This document shows positions 26,200-34,198 of a DNA stretch of 64,000 nucleotides, piece after piece; positions within the stretch are counted from its first letter, which is position 1; each line of letters starts with the position of its first letter. Below the pieces are notes generated by a model. The model saw only the letters and a program-made list of their open reading frames with translations, did not search any database and was not told the origin of the DNA. The position numbers and the translations under genes were made by a program. Origin of the DNA: Streptomyces caeruleatus (GTDB lineage: Bacteria > Actinomycetota > Actinomycetes > Streptomycetales > Streptomycetaceae); assembly GCF_001514235.1 (NCBI RefSeq), contig NZ_KQ948929.1:237566-301565 (forward strand). Direction: 5' to 3'.

Positions 26200-27284
26200 T
26201 CGAAGCGGCAGCCGCCGGGGATGTTGCGTACGGTGGCCCGGCCCCGGTGTGCCTCCACGATCCCGCGGACGATGGCGAGGCCCAGGCCCGCGCCGGCCGG
26301 GGGCGTCCGGGCGTGTGTGCCGCGCCAGCCGGTGTCGAAGACGCGCGGCAGGTCGTCCTCCGGGATGCCGCCGCAGCCGTCCGTCACCGACAGCACCACG
26401 CCCTCGGGGGAACGCTCCACCGCGATGGCGACCGTGCCGTCGGCCGGGGTCCGGCGGATGGCGTTGACCAGGAGGTTGCCCAGCACCCGGCTCATCTCCT
26501 TGCCGTCCACCTCCACCGGCACCGGCTCGACACGGCCGCCCACCAGCCGCACCCCGTGCTCCCGGGCGAGCGGGTCGGCTCCCGCCAGCGCGTCGCCGAC
26601 CAGGTCGTACAGGGAGATCCGGGCGAGGGTGAGGGGGAGCGTGCCGGCGTGGATGCGGGAGAGTTCGAAGAGGTCGCCGACCATGTCGTTGAGGCGTTCG
26701 ACCTCGGTGCGCATCTGCTTCAGATAGCGGTCGGGGTCGGCGGCGACGCCGTCCTCCAGGGCCTCCGACATGGCGCGCAGGCCGGCGAGCGGAGTGCGCA
26801 GGTCGTGCGAGATCCAGGCGACGAGTTCCCGCCGGGAGGTCTCCAGCGCGCGTTCCCGCTCCCGGGACTCGGCGAGCCTGGCGCTCGTGGCGGCCAGTTC
26901 GCGGCTGAGCGTGTCCAGTTCGGCGGTGGCCGGCTCGGCGGGGGCGGTGAACGCGCCGCCGTCGCCGAAGGAGCGTGCGGCTATGGCGAGTTCGTGGCTG
27001 CGGGCGACGACCCAGCGGCCCAGCAGCAGGGCCGTGGCCAGGGAGACGACGGCCGCCATGGCGACGACGGTCGTGACGACGGTCAGGTCGTGCGGGGAGA
27101 GGAACATCGCCCAGGCGACGGCCAGTGTGCCCGCGAGCATCGCGACGACGCCGACCGCCGCGATCACGGTGAGGGAGGCGGTGAGCGAGCGGCGCCGGAT
27201 CAGCCGTAGGACGCCCGCTCCGGTCAGACCGGTGGCGGCCGCGCCGGCGAAGGCGTACAGGGCGATGAGCAGGGTGTCACGCAT
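26172..27284 (-). CDS. Sensor histidine kinase (two-component system)
   Basis: 370 residues with three hydrophobic segments in residues 5-92 and a short HAMP-like linker. Then come the phospho-acceptor His160 in WISHDLRTPLAGLRAM and a HATPase domain: N box NLLVNAIRRTPADG, DGCGGIP and GLGLAIVRGIVEAHRG. It should autophosphorylate and pass phosphate to the response regulator encoded just upstream; the two genes overlap by 8 bp. There is almost no extracytoplasmic loop, so it may sense a signal within or near the membrane. The stimulus is unknown; the neighbouring divergent operon of glycosyltransferase, DUF2064 and methyltransferase genes is a possible target. Confidence 0.9.
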   Translation of the reverse strand: MRDTLLIALYAFAGAAATGLTGAGVLRLIRRRSLTASLTVIAAVGVVAMLAGTLAVAWAMFLSPHDLTVVTTVVAMAAVVSLATALLLGRWVVARSHELAIAARSFGDGGAFTAPAEPATAELDTLSRELAATSARLAESRERERALETSRRELVAWISHDLRTPLAGLRAMSEALEDGVAADPDRYLKQMRTEVERLNDMVGDLFELSRIHAGTLPLTLARISLYDLVGDALAGADPLAREHGVRLVGGRVEPVPVEVDGKEMSRVLGNLLVNAIRRTPADGTVAIAVERSPEGVVLSVTDGCGGIPEDDLPRVFDTGWRGTHARTPPAGAGLGLAIVRGIVEAHRGRATVRNIPGGCRFEVVLPAAAS

Positions 27285-28023
27285 GATCGGCCTCCCCTCC
27301 CGTGGGCTCGAAGCGGTAGCCCACGCCCCACACGGTCTGGATCAGACGGGGCCGGGCCGGGTCGTCCTCGACCTTGCCGCGCAGGCGGCGGACGTGGACC
27401 GTGACGGTCGACAGGTCGCCGAAGTCCCAGCCCCACACCTCGCGCATCAGGTCCTCGCGACCGAACGCCCGCCCCGGATGCCGCAGGAAGAAGGAGAGCA
27501 GGTCGAACTCCCTGAGGGTGAGGGCGAGTTCGACGCCGTGCTTGGTGGCCCGGCGGGCCGCCGGGTCGAGGGCCAGGCCCGCGGCGCGCAGCCGGTGCCC
27601 GGTGTCGGAGGCCGGGCGGCTGCGGCGGAGCACCGACTCCACGCGCAGCACCAGCTCGCGCGGACTGAAGGGTTTGGTGACGTAGTCGTCGGCGCCGACC
27701 TCCAGGCCGAGGATGCGGTCGTCCTCGTCTCCGCGGGCGGTGAGCATGATGACCGGCACGGGGCCGTGTCCGCGGATGCGGCGGCACACCTCCAGGCCGT
27801 CCATGCCGGGCAGCATCAGGTCGAGGACGACCAGGTCCGGCCGGTGCGCGGCGGCACGGGTGAGGGCGGTCGGACCGTCGTCGGCCCGCTCGACGGCGTA
27901 ACCGGCGCGGTCCAGGTAACCGGCGACGACCTCGGCGACGGTCGGATCGTCGTCGACGACCAGGATCCGGGGGGCCTCTTCGCGAGCTCGCGCCCCCGCG
28001 GGTTCGTACGGCTGTTGCTGCAT
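27277..28023 (-). CDS. OmpR/PhoB-family response regulator
   Basis: 248 residues, ATG start at 28023. The receiver domain has the acidic pair in ILVVDDDP, the phospho-acceptor Asp68 in LVVLDLMLPGMDG, Thr in MLTARGDED, and Lys in DDYVTKPFS. The C-terminal winged helix (residues 145-240) shows LTLREFDLLSFFLRHPGRAF and TVTVHVRRLRGKVE. It is translated just ahead of its kinase. Its gene is divergent from the glycosyltransferase operon that begins at 28147, and the 123-bp gap is the obvious place for binding sites, although no clear direct repeat was recognised. Confidence 0.92.
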   Translation of the reverse strand: MQQQPYEPAGARAREEAPRILVVDDDPTVAEVVAGYLDRAGYAVERADDGPTALTRAAAHRPDLVVLDLMLPGMDGLEVCRRIRGHGPVPVIMLTARGDEDDRILGLEVGADDYVTKPFSPRELVLRVESVLRRSRPASDTGHRLRAAGLALDPAARRATKHGVELALTLREFDLLSFFLRHPGRAFGREDLMREVWGWDFGDLSTVTVHVRRLRGKVEDDPARPRLIQTVWGVGYRFEPTGGEADHA

Positions 28024-28134
28024 GCCCCCAGCCTTGCACCGCGCCGCCCGCGATGCCGGGCCCGACCGTCACCTCGGCCTTCGACGTCCGCGTTTCGTAA
28101 GGAGCGGGAGTCCGGTATGTCCCCTTCGCGTTCG

Positions 28135-28146
28135 TAGGGTGAAACC
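28135..28146 (+). promoter_or_regulatory. -10 box of a probable leaderless promoter
   Basis: TAGGGT at 28135-28140 ends six bases before GTG 28147, and no ribosome site is present. This matches the arrangement upstream of the epimerase gene. Confidence 0.4.
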
Positions 28147-28842
28147 GTGACGACGACACCTTCCGACGTCGATGTGGTGCTGCCCTGCCTGAACGAGGCC
28201 GAGGCCCTTCCCTGGGTCCTCGAACGGATCCCGCCGGGCTGGCGCGCACTCGTCGTCGACAACGGTTCCACGGACGGCTCGGCCTCCCTCGCCCACGCGC
28301 TCGGCGCGACCGTCGTGCACGAGCCGCGCCGGGGCTTCGGCGCCGCCTGCGACGCCGGGCTGCGGGCCGCCACCGCCGACGTGGTGTGCTTCTGCGACTG
28401 CGACGCCTCCCTCGACCCGTCGCTGCTCGTCCCGTTCGTGCGCGAAGTGCGGGGCGGCGACGCCGATCTGGTGCTGGGGCGACGGCGCCCGCAGGGGCGG
28501 GGCGCGTGGCCCGCGCACGCCCGTGTCGGCAACCTCGCGCTCGCGCGGATGCTGCGCCGCCGCACCGGACTGCGCCTGCACGACCTCGGTCCGTTGCGCG
28601 CCGCCCGCCGGGAGCCGCTGCTCGCTCTCGGGCTGACCGACCGGCGCAGCGGCTATCCGCTCCAGATGGTGGTGCGCGCCGCCGACGCCGGCTGGCGGAT
28701 CGCGGAGCACGACGTGCCGTATCTGCCGCGCTCCGGGGCCTCGAAGGTGACGGGCACCTGGCGGGGCACGTGGCAGGCCGTACGGGACATGAGTCGCGTG
28801 CTGGGCGAGACGCCCGCGCATGGGGGAGGAACCGTCCGTTGA
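28147..28842 (+). CDS. Family 2 glycosyltransferase
   Basis: 231 residues beginning VDVVLPCLNEAEALPWVLE, the GT2 nucleotide-sugar fold, with DNGSTDGSASLA, a DCDAS motif (the DxD metal and nucleotide site, about residue 83) and a late Arg-rich helix. No membrane anchor at the C-terminus, so it is shorter than dolichol-phosphate mannose synthases with TM tails. It heads an operon with a DUF2064 protein (TTGA overlap) and a methyltransferase (ATGA overlap). These three often travel together in actinobacteria. Acceptor and sugar are unknown. Confidence 0.87.
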   Translation: MTTTPSDVDVVLPCLNEAEALPWVLERIPPGWRALVVDNGSTDGSASLAHALGATVVHEPRRGFGAACDAGLRAATADVVCFCDCDASLDPSLLVPFVREVRGGDADLVLGRRRPQGRGAWPAHARVGNLALARMLRRRTGLRLHDLGPLRAARREPLLALGLTDRRSGYPLQMVVRAADAGWRIAEHDVPYLPRSGASKVTGTWRGTWQAVRDMSRVLGETPAHGGGTVR

Positions 28843-29525
28843 GTGCGTCGACCACGGTGCTCGTCATCGCCAAGGAGCCGCGACCGGGCCGGGTCAAGAC
28901 CCGGCTCACCCCGCCGTTCACGCCCGAGGAGGCGGCCGGGCTGGCCGAGGCGGCCCTCGCCGACACGCTGCACGCGGTGGCGGCCGTGCCCGCCGCCCGC
29001 CGGGTCCTCGTCCTCGCCGGGGCGCCCGGCCCTTGGCTGCCGCCCGGCTTCGACGTCGTACCGCAGTGCGCGGGCGGCCTGGACGAGCGCCTGGCGGACG
29101 CCTTCGCACGCTGTGCCGGTCCGGCGCTGCTCGTCGGGATGGACACCCCGCAGGTGACACCCGGCCTGCTCGACGTCGACTTCGCCGACTGCGACGCCTG
29201 GTTCGGCCCGGCCGAGGACGGCGGCTTCTGGGCCCTCGGACTGGCCGATCCCGACCCCGGTCTGCTGCGGGGCGTGCCCATGTCGACCGCCGTGACGGGC
29301 GCCCTGCAGCGCGATCGGCTGGTCCGCGCGGGGCTGCGGGTGCGCGACCTGCCGCGGCTGCGCGACGTCGACACCGCCGCCGACGCCCACGCCGTGGCCG
29401 CGCTGGCCCCGCACAGCCGCTTCGCGGTGCGCCTGGCCCGGTGCATGGCGCTCGTGCCACCCGACTCCCCTCGGGATGCCGGGCCGGCCACGCGGCCGAC
29501 CACACCCCCGGCCGGCCCTCGATGA
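28839..29525 (+). CDS. DUF2064 (TIGR04282-type) glycosyltransferase-like protein
   Basis: 228 residues. The start is TTG 28839, overlapping the upstream stop as TTGA, with GGGGGAGGA eight bases before; GTG 28857 is an alternative. The protein opens with VLVIAKEPRPGRVKTRL, the nucleotidyl- or sugar-transferase-like P-loop of the family. It has DTPQVTPGLLD and GPAEDGGFWALGL, all hallmark DUF2064 motifs. Members were named for arsenosugar synthesis in some bacteria, but most are uncharacterised. Pairing with a GT2 enzyme is the family norm. The last 20 residues are Pro/Ala-rich. Confidence 0.85.
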   Translation: MSASTTVLVIAKEPRPGRVKTRLTPPFTPEEAAGLAEAALADTLHAVAAVPAARRVLVLAGAPGPWLPPGFDVVPQCAGGLDERLADAFARCAGPALLVGMDTPQVTPGLLDVDFADCDAWFGPAEDGGFWALGLADPDPGLLRGVPMSTAVTGALQRDRLVRAGLRVRDLPRLRDVDTAADAHAVAALAPHSRFAVRLARCMALVPPDSPRDAGPATRPTTPPAGPR

Positions 29526-30286
29526 GCACCGTGCCCGCCACCGCTGCCGCCTGGGCGACCGCCGACCCCTACGCGGCCGCCCTGCGCCGCGGTCACGGCC
29601 CGCTGTTCCTGCGCCGTGCCGACGGCTGGCTGCTGCCGCTGGAGGTGGAGCGCTGGTGCGCCCGGGCCGACGCGGTCGACCGGGAGGTGCTGGACCGGTG
29701 CGAGGGCACCGTGCTGGACGTGGGGTGCGGGCCGGGCCGGCTGGTCGCCGAACTCGCCGCCCGGGGCCGGGCCGTTCTCGGCATCGACGTCAGCGCGGCC
29801 GCCGTCGACCGCACCGTGCGCCTCGGGGGCCCGGCGCTGCGGCGCTCGGTCTTCGAGCCGCTGCCCGGCGAAGGCCGCTGGGCCACCGTCCTGCTCATGG
29901 ACGGCAACATCGGCATCGGCGGCGACCCGCGCGCCCTGCTGGACCGGGTGGCCGTGCTCCTGCGCCCCGGCGGCCTGCTCATCGCCGAGACCGCCCTCGT
30001 GGACGTCGACGAACGCGCCCAGGTGCAGGTCGTCGGCCCCACCGCCACCGGCGAGGCCGACGCCCACTTCCCCTGGGCCCGACTCGGCACCCGGGCGTTG
30101 CTCCGGTACGCCCGGGGCTGGGAGCCGGTCGGTCAGTGGACGACGGGCGGACGGTGCTTCGCCGCCCTGCGCAGCCGCCGCAGTCGCACCGCCAGCAGCA
30201 GCGCCGAGGCACCGAAGAGAACGGCGGTGATCAGCAGCCAGCGGGCGAGGAACATGTCCGCCGGCAGCCCCGTGGCGGACCGGTAG
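29522..30286 (+). CDS. Class I SAM-dependent methyltransferase
   Basis: 254 residues, ATGA overlap with the DUF2064 gene. The SAM site is clear: VLDVGCGPGRLVAEL (about residues 66-80), acidic LGIDVSAAAVD, and LLMDGNIGIGGDP. Core homology ends near GGRCFAALR at about 30168. The remaining 40 residues are Ser/Arg-rich and are read antisense to the convergent membrane gene, which suggests that an earlier stop was lost. The two coding regions overlap by 154 bp. Likely methylates the product of the glycosyltransferase operon; substrate unknown. Confidence 0.82.
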   Translation: MSTVPATAAAWATADPYAAALRRGHGPLFLRRADGWLLPLEVERWCARADAVDREVLDRCEGTVLDVGCGPGRLVAELAARGRAVLGIDVSAAAVDRTVRLGGPALRRSVFEPLPGEGRWATVLLMDGNIGIGGDPRALLDRVAVLLRPGGLLIAETALVDVDERAQVQVVGPTATGEADAHFPWARLGTRALLRYARGWEPVGQWTTGGRCFAALRSRRSRTASSSAEAPKRTAVISSQRARNMSAGSPVADR

Positions 30287-30603
30287 CGCCGCTCCACCAT
30301 GCCGCTGATCAGCGGGAACCACACGAGCAGGAGCAGCCCGGACAGGGCCGCCGGTACGCGCACGTACGGTACCCAGTCCCGGCGCCGGACCGCGCCGAGC
30401 CCTCGTACGGCCGCCCGGTCCAGGGCCGCGTACAACGGCAGCAGCACGAGGTCGTGCAGCAGCGCCGCGCCCACGAACCACAGCGCCACGCCGAACCAGT
30501 CGTCCGCGAGCAGCCGCACCCCGGCGTAGGCGGCGAGTGCGAACGAGCCGGCGAGCAGCAGGAGTTGGAAGGGGCTTCCGAGAGGGATCGGCGGTCGGCG
30601 CAT
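30133..30603 (-). CDS. Small integral membrane protein downstream of the molybdenum oxidoreductase
   Basis: 156 residues from ATG 30603, whose A and T overlap the stop of the upstream oxidoreductase gene (TGATG). Four hydrophobic segments lie at about residues 10-30, 35-60, 78-100 and 118-140, with short Arg-rich loops. I do not recognise a family. Coupled translation with the oxidoreductase suggests a membrane partner or quinone-side subunit, but no heme or cofactor ligand pattern is evident. Its 3' third overlaps the convergent methyltransferase gene. Confidence 0.65.
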   Translation of the reverse strand: MRRPPIPLGSPFQLLLLAGSFALAAYAGVRLLADDWFGVALWFVGAALLHDLVLLPLYAALDRAAVRGLGAVRRRDWVPYVRVPAALSGLLLLVWFPLISGMVERRYRSATGLPADMFLARWLLITAVLFGASALLLAVRLRRLRRAAKHRPPVVH

Positions 30604-31844
30604 CACAGGTCTCCGAAGGTCATCCGGGCCACCCACTTGGTGTTGAGCACACCGGGTGCGGCGGGCACGATGATCCGCGCCGGGTAGCCGTGGTCGGGGG
30701 ACAGCTCCTCGCCGTTGACGTACAGGGCGAGCAGGGAGCGCGGGTCGGCCACCTGGTTGGCGCGCAGGGCGGCTTTCCGGAAGGCGCCGCGCCGCTGGAG
30801 GGACTCGACGAACAGGTCGGGCGGGTCGTCGTCGTACCCGACGAGCGCCGCGAGGTCACGCAGCCGTACCCCGCGCCACCACTGGTCCGACGTCGACCAG
30901 CCCTCGACGCAGGCGATGGGCAACGCCGAGCTGTGCAGGGGGAGTTCGAGGAGTTGGGAGCGGCTCAGGCGGACCGTCCCGGTGCGCCCGGCCACCACGA
31001 GCTGCCAGGTGTCCGGGCCCGTCTCCGCCGCGTCGATGCCGGCGTACGCGGCGGTCTTGTTGATCTGGAAGCCGTTCGGCCCGCTGCCGGGTTCACGGCC
31101 GCCGTGCGGTGCGAGGAGCGCGGTGCGCCGCAGCGGGCCGTCGAAGTTCTGCCCCGCCGTGGTGGCGAACAGCAGCAGCGAGCCGCCCCCGACGAACCAC
31201 AGGGCGCCGCGCCGGGAGACGGTCGGGTCGGCGGGGCGCGGTGACACCAGGTCGTTCCCCTCCTCCCGCAGGTGCCGCAGATTGCGCAGCGCGATCGGCA
31301 TCTTCAGCGCCGCGTGGGCGACGAAGGCGGCGAAGAACACCCAGGCGCCGTAGAAGTGCAGGGGGTAGAAGGAGCCGGGGAAGACGTAGTCGAGCTGGAC
31401 GTTGAGCACTCCGGTCACGAACTCGAACAGCGCGCCGCCGACCAGGAGCAGCAGGGAGATCCGCTCCAGGGCGTGCGCGAGCGAGCGGGCCGGGGGCAGG
31501 GCGAACAGCCTCGGTACGACGGACCACAGCTTGGCGAGCAGGACGGGGATCAGGCTGACGCCGAGGGTGACGTGGACGCCCTGGTTGAGCCGGTACAGCC
31601 AGTGCGGGTTCGTGGGCCAGGCGAACAGGTAGAAGCCGAGGATCCCCTTGTCCGGGGTCTTGTCGTTCACCGGCGACAGGCCCGGGTTGTAGGCGGCGTA
31701 CGAGACCAGGCCCGTCACGAACAGCACGGTGATGCCGACGAGCAGGACCAGGCCCAGCACCGAGGTGAACCAGGGGCCGCGCAGCGGGCTGCGCCAGAAG
31801 CCGGGTGAGGAGGGGAACCGCGGATCGCGTGGATCGTCTCGCAT
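30603..31844 (-). CDS. Membrane molybdopterin-dependent oxidoreductase (sulfite oxidase-type domain)
   Basis: 413 residues from ATG 31844 (MRDDPRDPRF). The N-terminal half has four or five membrane helices at roughly residues 25-50, 80-105, 120-145 and 160-180, with several His residues (YRLNQGVHVTLG, YPLHFYG, FVAHAALKMP), like a cytochrome b561-type heme module. A further hydrophobic segment near 215 leads into the molybdopterin domain: WQLVVAG, the Mo-ligand Cys in PIACVEGWS, WRGVRLRDLAALVG and the end YPARIIVPAAPGVLNTKWV. So one chain joins a membrane electron carrier to a Moco catalytic domain. Substrate unknown; a sulfoxide or sulfite-like compound is usual for this fold. Confidence 0.85.
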   Translation of the reverse strand: MRDDPRDPRFPSSPGFWRSPLRGPWFTSVLGLVLLVGITVLFVTGLVSYAAYNPGLSPVNDKTPDKGILGFYLFAWPTNPHWLYRLNQGVHVTLGVSLIPVLLAKLWSVVPRLFALPPARSLAHALERISLLLLVGGALFEFVTGVLNVQLDYVFPGSFYPLHFYGAWVFFAAFVAHAALKMPIALRNLRHLREEGNDLVSPRPADPTVSRRGALWFVGGGSLLLFATTAGQNFDGPLRRTALLAPHGGREPGSGPNGFQINKTAAYAGIDAAETGPDTWQLVVAGRTGTVRLSRSQLLELPLHSSALPIACVEGWSTSDQWWRGVRLRDLAALVGYDDDPPDLFVESLQRRGAFRKAALRANQVADPRSLLALYVNGEELSPDHGYPARIIVPAAPGVLNTKWVARMTFGDL

Positions 31845-31945
31845 GGCCCGACCGTAGGCCCCGGCCACCCCGGGAGCGGGTGCGTGAACGATGACGAAAC
31901 GCTGACGTCCGGCCCGGACGGCGGTCCGCGCCCGCCCCGTCGGCC

Positions 31946-31958
31946 TAACGTTCCGGGC
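31946..31958 (+). promoter_or_regulatory. -10 box supporting a leaderless GTG start at 31959
   Basis: TAACGT at 31946-31951 lies seven bases before GTG 31959. It would place transcription initiation at the start codon, so the in-frame GTG at 31884 would not be on the message. Confidence 0.4.
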
Positions 31959-33299
31959 GTGACCCGCTCCTCACGCCGTGACCTGTACGCCTCCGTGGCC
32001 GCCATGCTCCTGGTGACGGCAGCCGTGCTGCTCGGACGCCGCATTCAGGCGACCAGTCACACGTTGTTCGTCAACTGGCCGCCGCTGCTGGCGACTTGGT
32101 ACCCCCATATGGGCCCGGGCACTCCGGCGGCCGTCGCCGTGGCGATCGGCACGGTGGCGTACGGGCCCACCCTCGCGGCTCGTCTGCGCTGGCGGAGTCT
32201 GCTCCCGCTGGCCTGGGCCACGGCCCTGGCGTGGATCCTCTCCCTCGCCCTGGTCGACGGATGGCACCGCGGCATCGCCGGCCGGCTCACCACCCGCCAC
32301 GAGTACCTCCAGGTGATCGACCGCTTCGACGACATCCCGGCCACCCTGCGCGGCTTCACCGAGCACATCCTGCTCGGCTCGCCCGACCACTGGCCCGCCC
32401 ACGTCGCCGGTCACCCGCCCGCCGCCCCGCTCACCTTCGTCCTGCTCGACCGGATCGGGCTGGGCGGCGGGGGCTGGGCCGGGCTGTGGTGCATCGCTGG
32501 CGGGGCGACGGCCTGTGTGGCCGTGCTGGTCACGATCCGCGCCCTGGCCGACGAGGCGCTCGCGCGCGGGGCGGCCCCCTTTCTCGTGCTGGCGCCGGCC
32601 GCCGTGTGGACGGGAACCTCGGCCGACGCGTACTTCGCGGCGGTGGCGGCGTGGGCGGTGGCACTGCTGGCACTGGCGGTGACCGGACGGTCCTTGTGGT
32701 GGGCCGGGGCGTCCGGTCTGCTGTTCGGCCTGGGCTGCTATCTGTCGTACGGCCTCACGCTCGTCGCGCTGATCGGGGCGGCGGCGCTGTGGCTCGGCCG
32801 GCACGGGATCCGGCAGCGGCCGGTGCTGCTGGTGGCGCTGTTCGCCGGACTGGCCGTCGTCCCGGCGCTGTTCACGATCGCCGGGTTCGACTGGTGGGAG
32901 GCGTACCGCCTCCTGGTGACGCGCTACCACCAGGGCGTGGGCGGCATCCGTCCCTACGGCTACTGGGTGTGGGCCAACCTGGCGTGCGCCGTGCTCATCA
33001 CGGGCCTGGCGACGGCTGCGGGGCTGCGGCGAACCGGTGCGGTGCTCGTCCGTCCGCGTGCCGGCGGCCCCGGCCGGACCGCCGCGGCCCGCCTCGCTCT
33101 CCTCGTGTCCGCCGCCCTGCTCGCCCTGCTGGTCGCCGATCTGTCCGGCATGAGCAAGGCGGAGACGGAACGGATCTGGCTGCCCTTCACCGTGTGGCTG
33201 CTACCCGCGTGCGCGTTCCTCACCCGCCCCCGGGCATGGCTCGCCGCCCAGGCCCTGCTCGCGCTGCTCCTCAACCATCTGCTGCTGACCGGTTGGTGA
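31959..33299 (+). CDS. Polytopic membrane protein, GT-C mannosyltransferase-like
   Basis: 446 residues from GTG 31959 (an in-frame GTG at 31884 would add 25 Pro/Gly-rich residues). About ten or eleven membrane helices. A large periplasmic-type loop around residues 105-165 contains GHPPAAP and DHWPAHVAGH, like the acceptor loop of GT-C glycosyltransferases, and a WLPFTVWLLPAC segment lies near the end. The family is uncharacterised in Streptomyces; a lipid-linked sugar transferase is the likeliest role but unproven. It is divergent from the Mo-oxidoreductase operon and close to other glycosyltransferase genes. Confidence 0.75.
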   Translation: MTRSSRRDLYASVAAMLLVTAAVLLGRRIQATSHTLFVNWPPLLATWYPHMGPGTPAAVAVAIGTVAYGPTLAARLRWRSLLPLAWATALAWILSLALVDGWHRGIAGRLTTRHEYLQVIDRFDDIPATLRGFTEHILLGSPDHWPAHVAGHPPAAPLTFVLLDRIGLGGGGWAGLWCIAGGATACVAVLVTIRALADEALARGAAPFLVLAPAAVWTGTSADAYFAAVAAWAVALLALAVTGRSLWWAGASGLLFGLGCYLSYGLTLVALIGAAALWLGRHGIRQRPVLLVALFAGLAVVPALFTIAGFDWWEAYRLLVTRYHQGVGGIRPYGYWVWANLACAVLITGLATAAGLRRTGAVLVRPRAGGPGRTAAARLALLVSAALLALLVADLSGMSKAETERIWLPFTVWLLPACAFLTRPRAWLAAQALLALLLNHLLLTGW

Positions 33300-33606
33300 C
33301 GAGCGGCGCCCACCACACCAGCGTGGTGCCCCCGTCGTCCGGCCTGCTCAGCTCCAGCTCCCCGCCCGCTGCCGCGCCCGCTCCGCCATGTTGCGCAGCC
33401 CGCTGCGGCGGCCGTCGGCCGGGATGCCGACGCCGTGTCGGTGACCGTGAGGCGCACCTGGTATGCGTTGGCCGTGAGGGCGACGTCGGCGCCTCGCGGG
33501 TGCCGCGGGCCGCGTCCAGCCGGGCCTGGAGCTCCTCCAGCAGCTCGTCCAGCCTCAGCTGCGGCAGCCGTACGCGGGCTTCTGGAGGCTCCTCGGCGCT
33601 TCCCAC
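33271..33606 (-). pseudogene. Decayed DevS/OsdK-like GAF sensor kinase
   Basis: The 5' end is intact: GTG 33606 with GGAGGAGA upstream, then RLDELLEELQARLDAARGTRE, the helix that precedes the GAF domains of DevS-type kinases. After about 40 codons the frame jumps to the very end of the ATPase domain. ALTANAYQVRLTVTD is readable in another frame near 33430-33480, and AGGELELSRPDDGGTTLVWW returns in the first frame. So the GAF domains, the His and most of the ATPase were deleted and at least two frameshifts remain. It should be non-functional. Confidence 0.75.
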
Positions 33607-33885
33607 CTGCGTCTCCTCCGGCCCCGTGGGCGGTCCGACACCGGCCGCTCCGGTCCCTTCACGCTACCGGCCGGTGCCACGCGACGGCACGGGGCGGAGA
33701 CCGGGGCCGAGGGCAGCGACAGCCGCTGAGGCCGTCCGGGCCGGGACCGGGGACCGTCGGCGCTTGGCGTCGACCTCCGCGCGAGGGACAGTGGAGGCAG
33801 GAGCGGCACCGATCCCCCGCGGTGTCGCTCCGTCCGTCAGCGGGCCGTCTGCGGTCCGAGCGGTCGGCATCGGGCAAGGTACCCC
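33607..33885. other. Non-coding gap within the gene graveyard
   Basis: No gene with coding character was found here. The stretch holds GGGACC and GGACC clusters of the sort found near hypoxia-type (DevR/OsdR) promoters, but no complete palindrome. It separates the kinase remnant from the PPOX remnant. Confidence 0.4.
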
Positions 33886-34032
33886 GTGCGCCCGGTCAAC
33901 CACGTCCTGGACAGCGGGGACATCGTCATCTCCCGTCTGCCGGCCAAGCCGGGCGTCCAGCGCCGGGTCCGGGCCGCGGTCCTGGCCTCCCATCTGGAGC
34001 GGCCGGACAGCGGCGGGCGCCCCGCGGGGTGA
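33886..34032 (+). pseudogene. Remnant of a pyridoxamine-phosphate-oxidase-fold (PPOX) protein
   Basis: The 48 readable codons start RPVNHVLDSGDIVISRLPAK, which corresponds to the PVNHVLDG-x-IVxRT strand pair of flavin-binding PPOX-fold proteins. Both flanks are missing. In Streptomyces such genes often sit beside DevS-like kinases and universal stress proteins, which agrees with the adjacent kinase remnant. Confidence 0.55.
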
Positions 34033-34079
34033 GTGCGTGTCGCACTCCGAGCGGGAGCCGGCCGACGTCCAGCGTGAGC

Positions 34080-34175
34080 ACTGGTGCCGGGCACGGTCGT
34101 GACACGCTGTTCCTCGCACGCGAGGGGTTCCCGTGCCGGCCACCGACTTCAGCCCGGTTGACCTCATCCAGGTGA
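34080..34175 (+). pseudogene. Frameshifted fragment of a SAM methyltransferase
   Basis: One frame reads TGAGHGRDTLFLAREGFP (34080-34133), and the next continues VPATDFSPVDLIQ (34133-34171). Joined, they give the glycine-rich motif I and the acidic strand-two end of a class I methyltransferase. A frameshift at about 34131 and the absence of the rest mark it as a relic. Confidence 0.55.
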
Positions 34176-34198
34176 GCGGACACCGGCGGCACGGGAGG

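Noticed and set aside
27224..30481. Minus-strand 1085-codon open frame across the glycosyltransferase operon
   Set aside because: It crosses several well-supported genes in antisense and has Arg/Pro/Ala-rich composition only.
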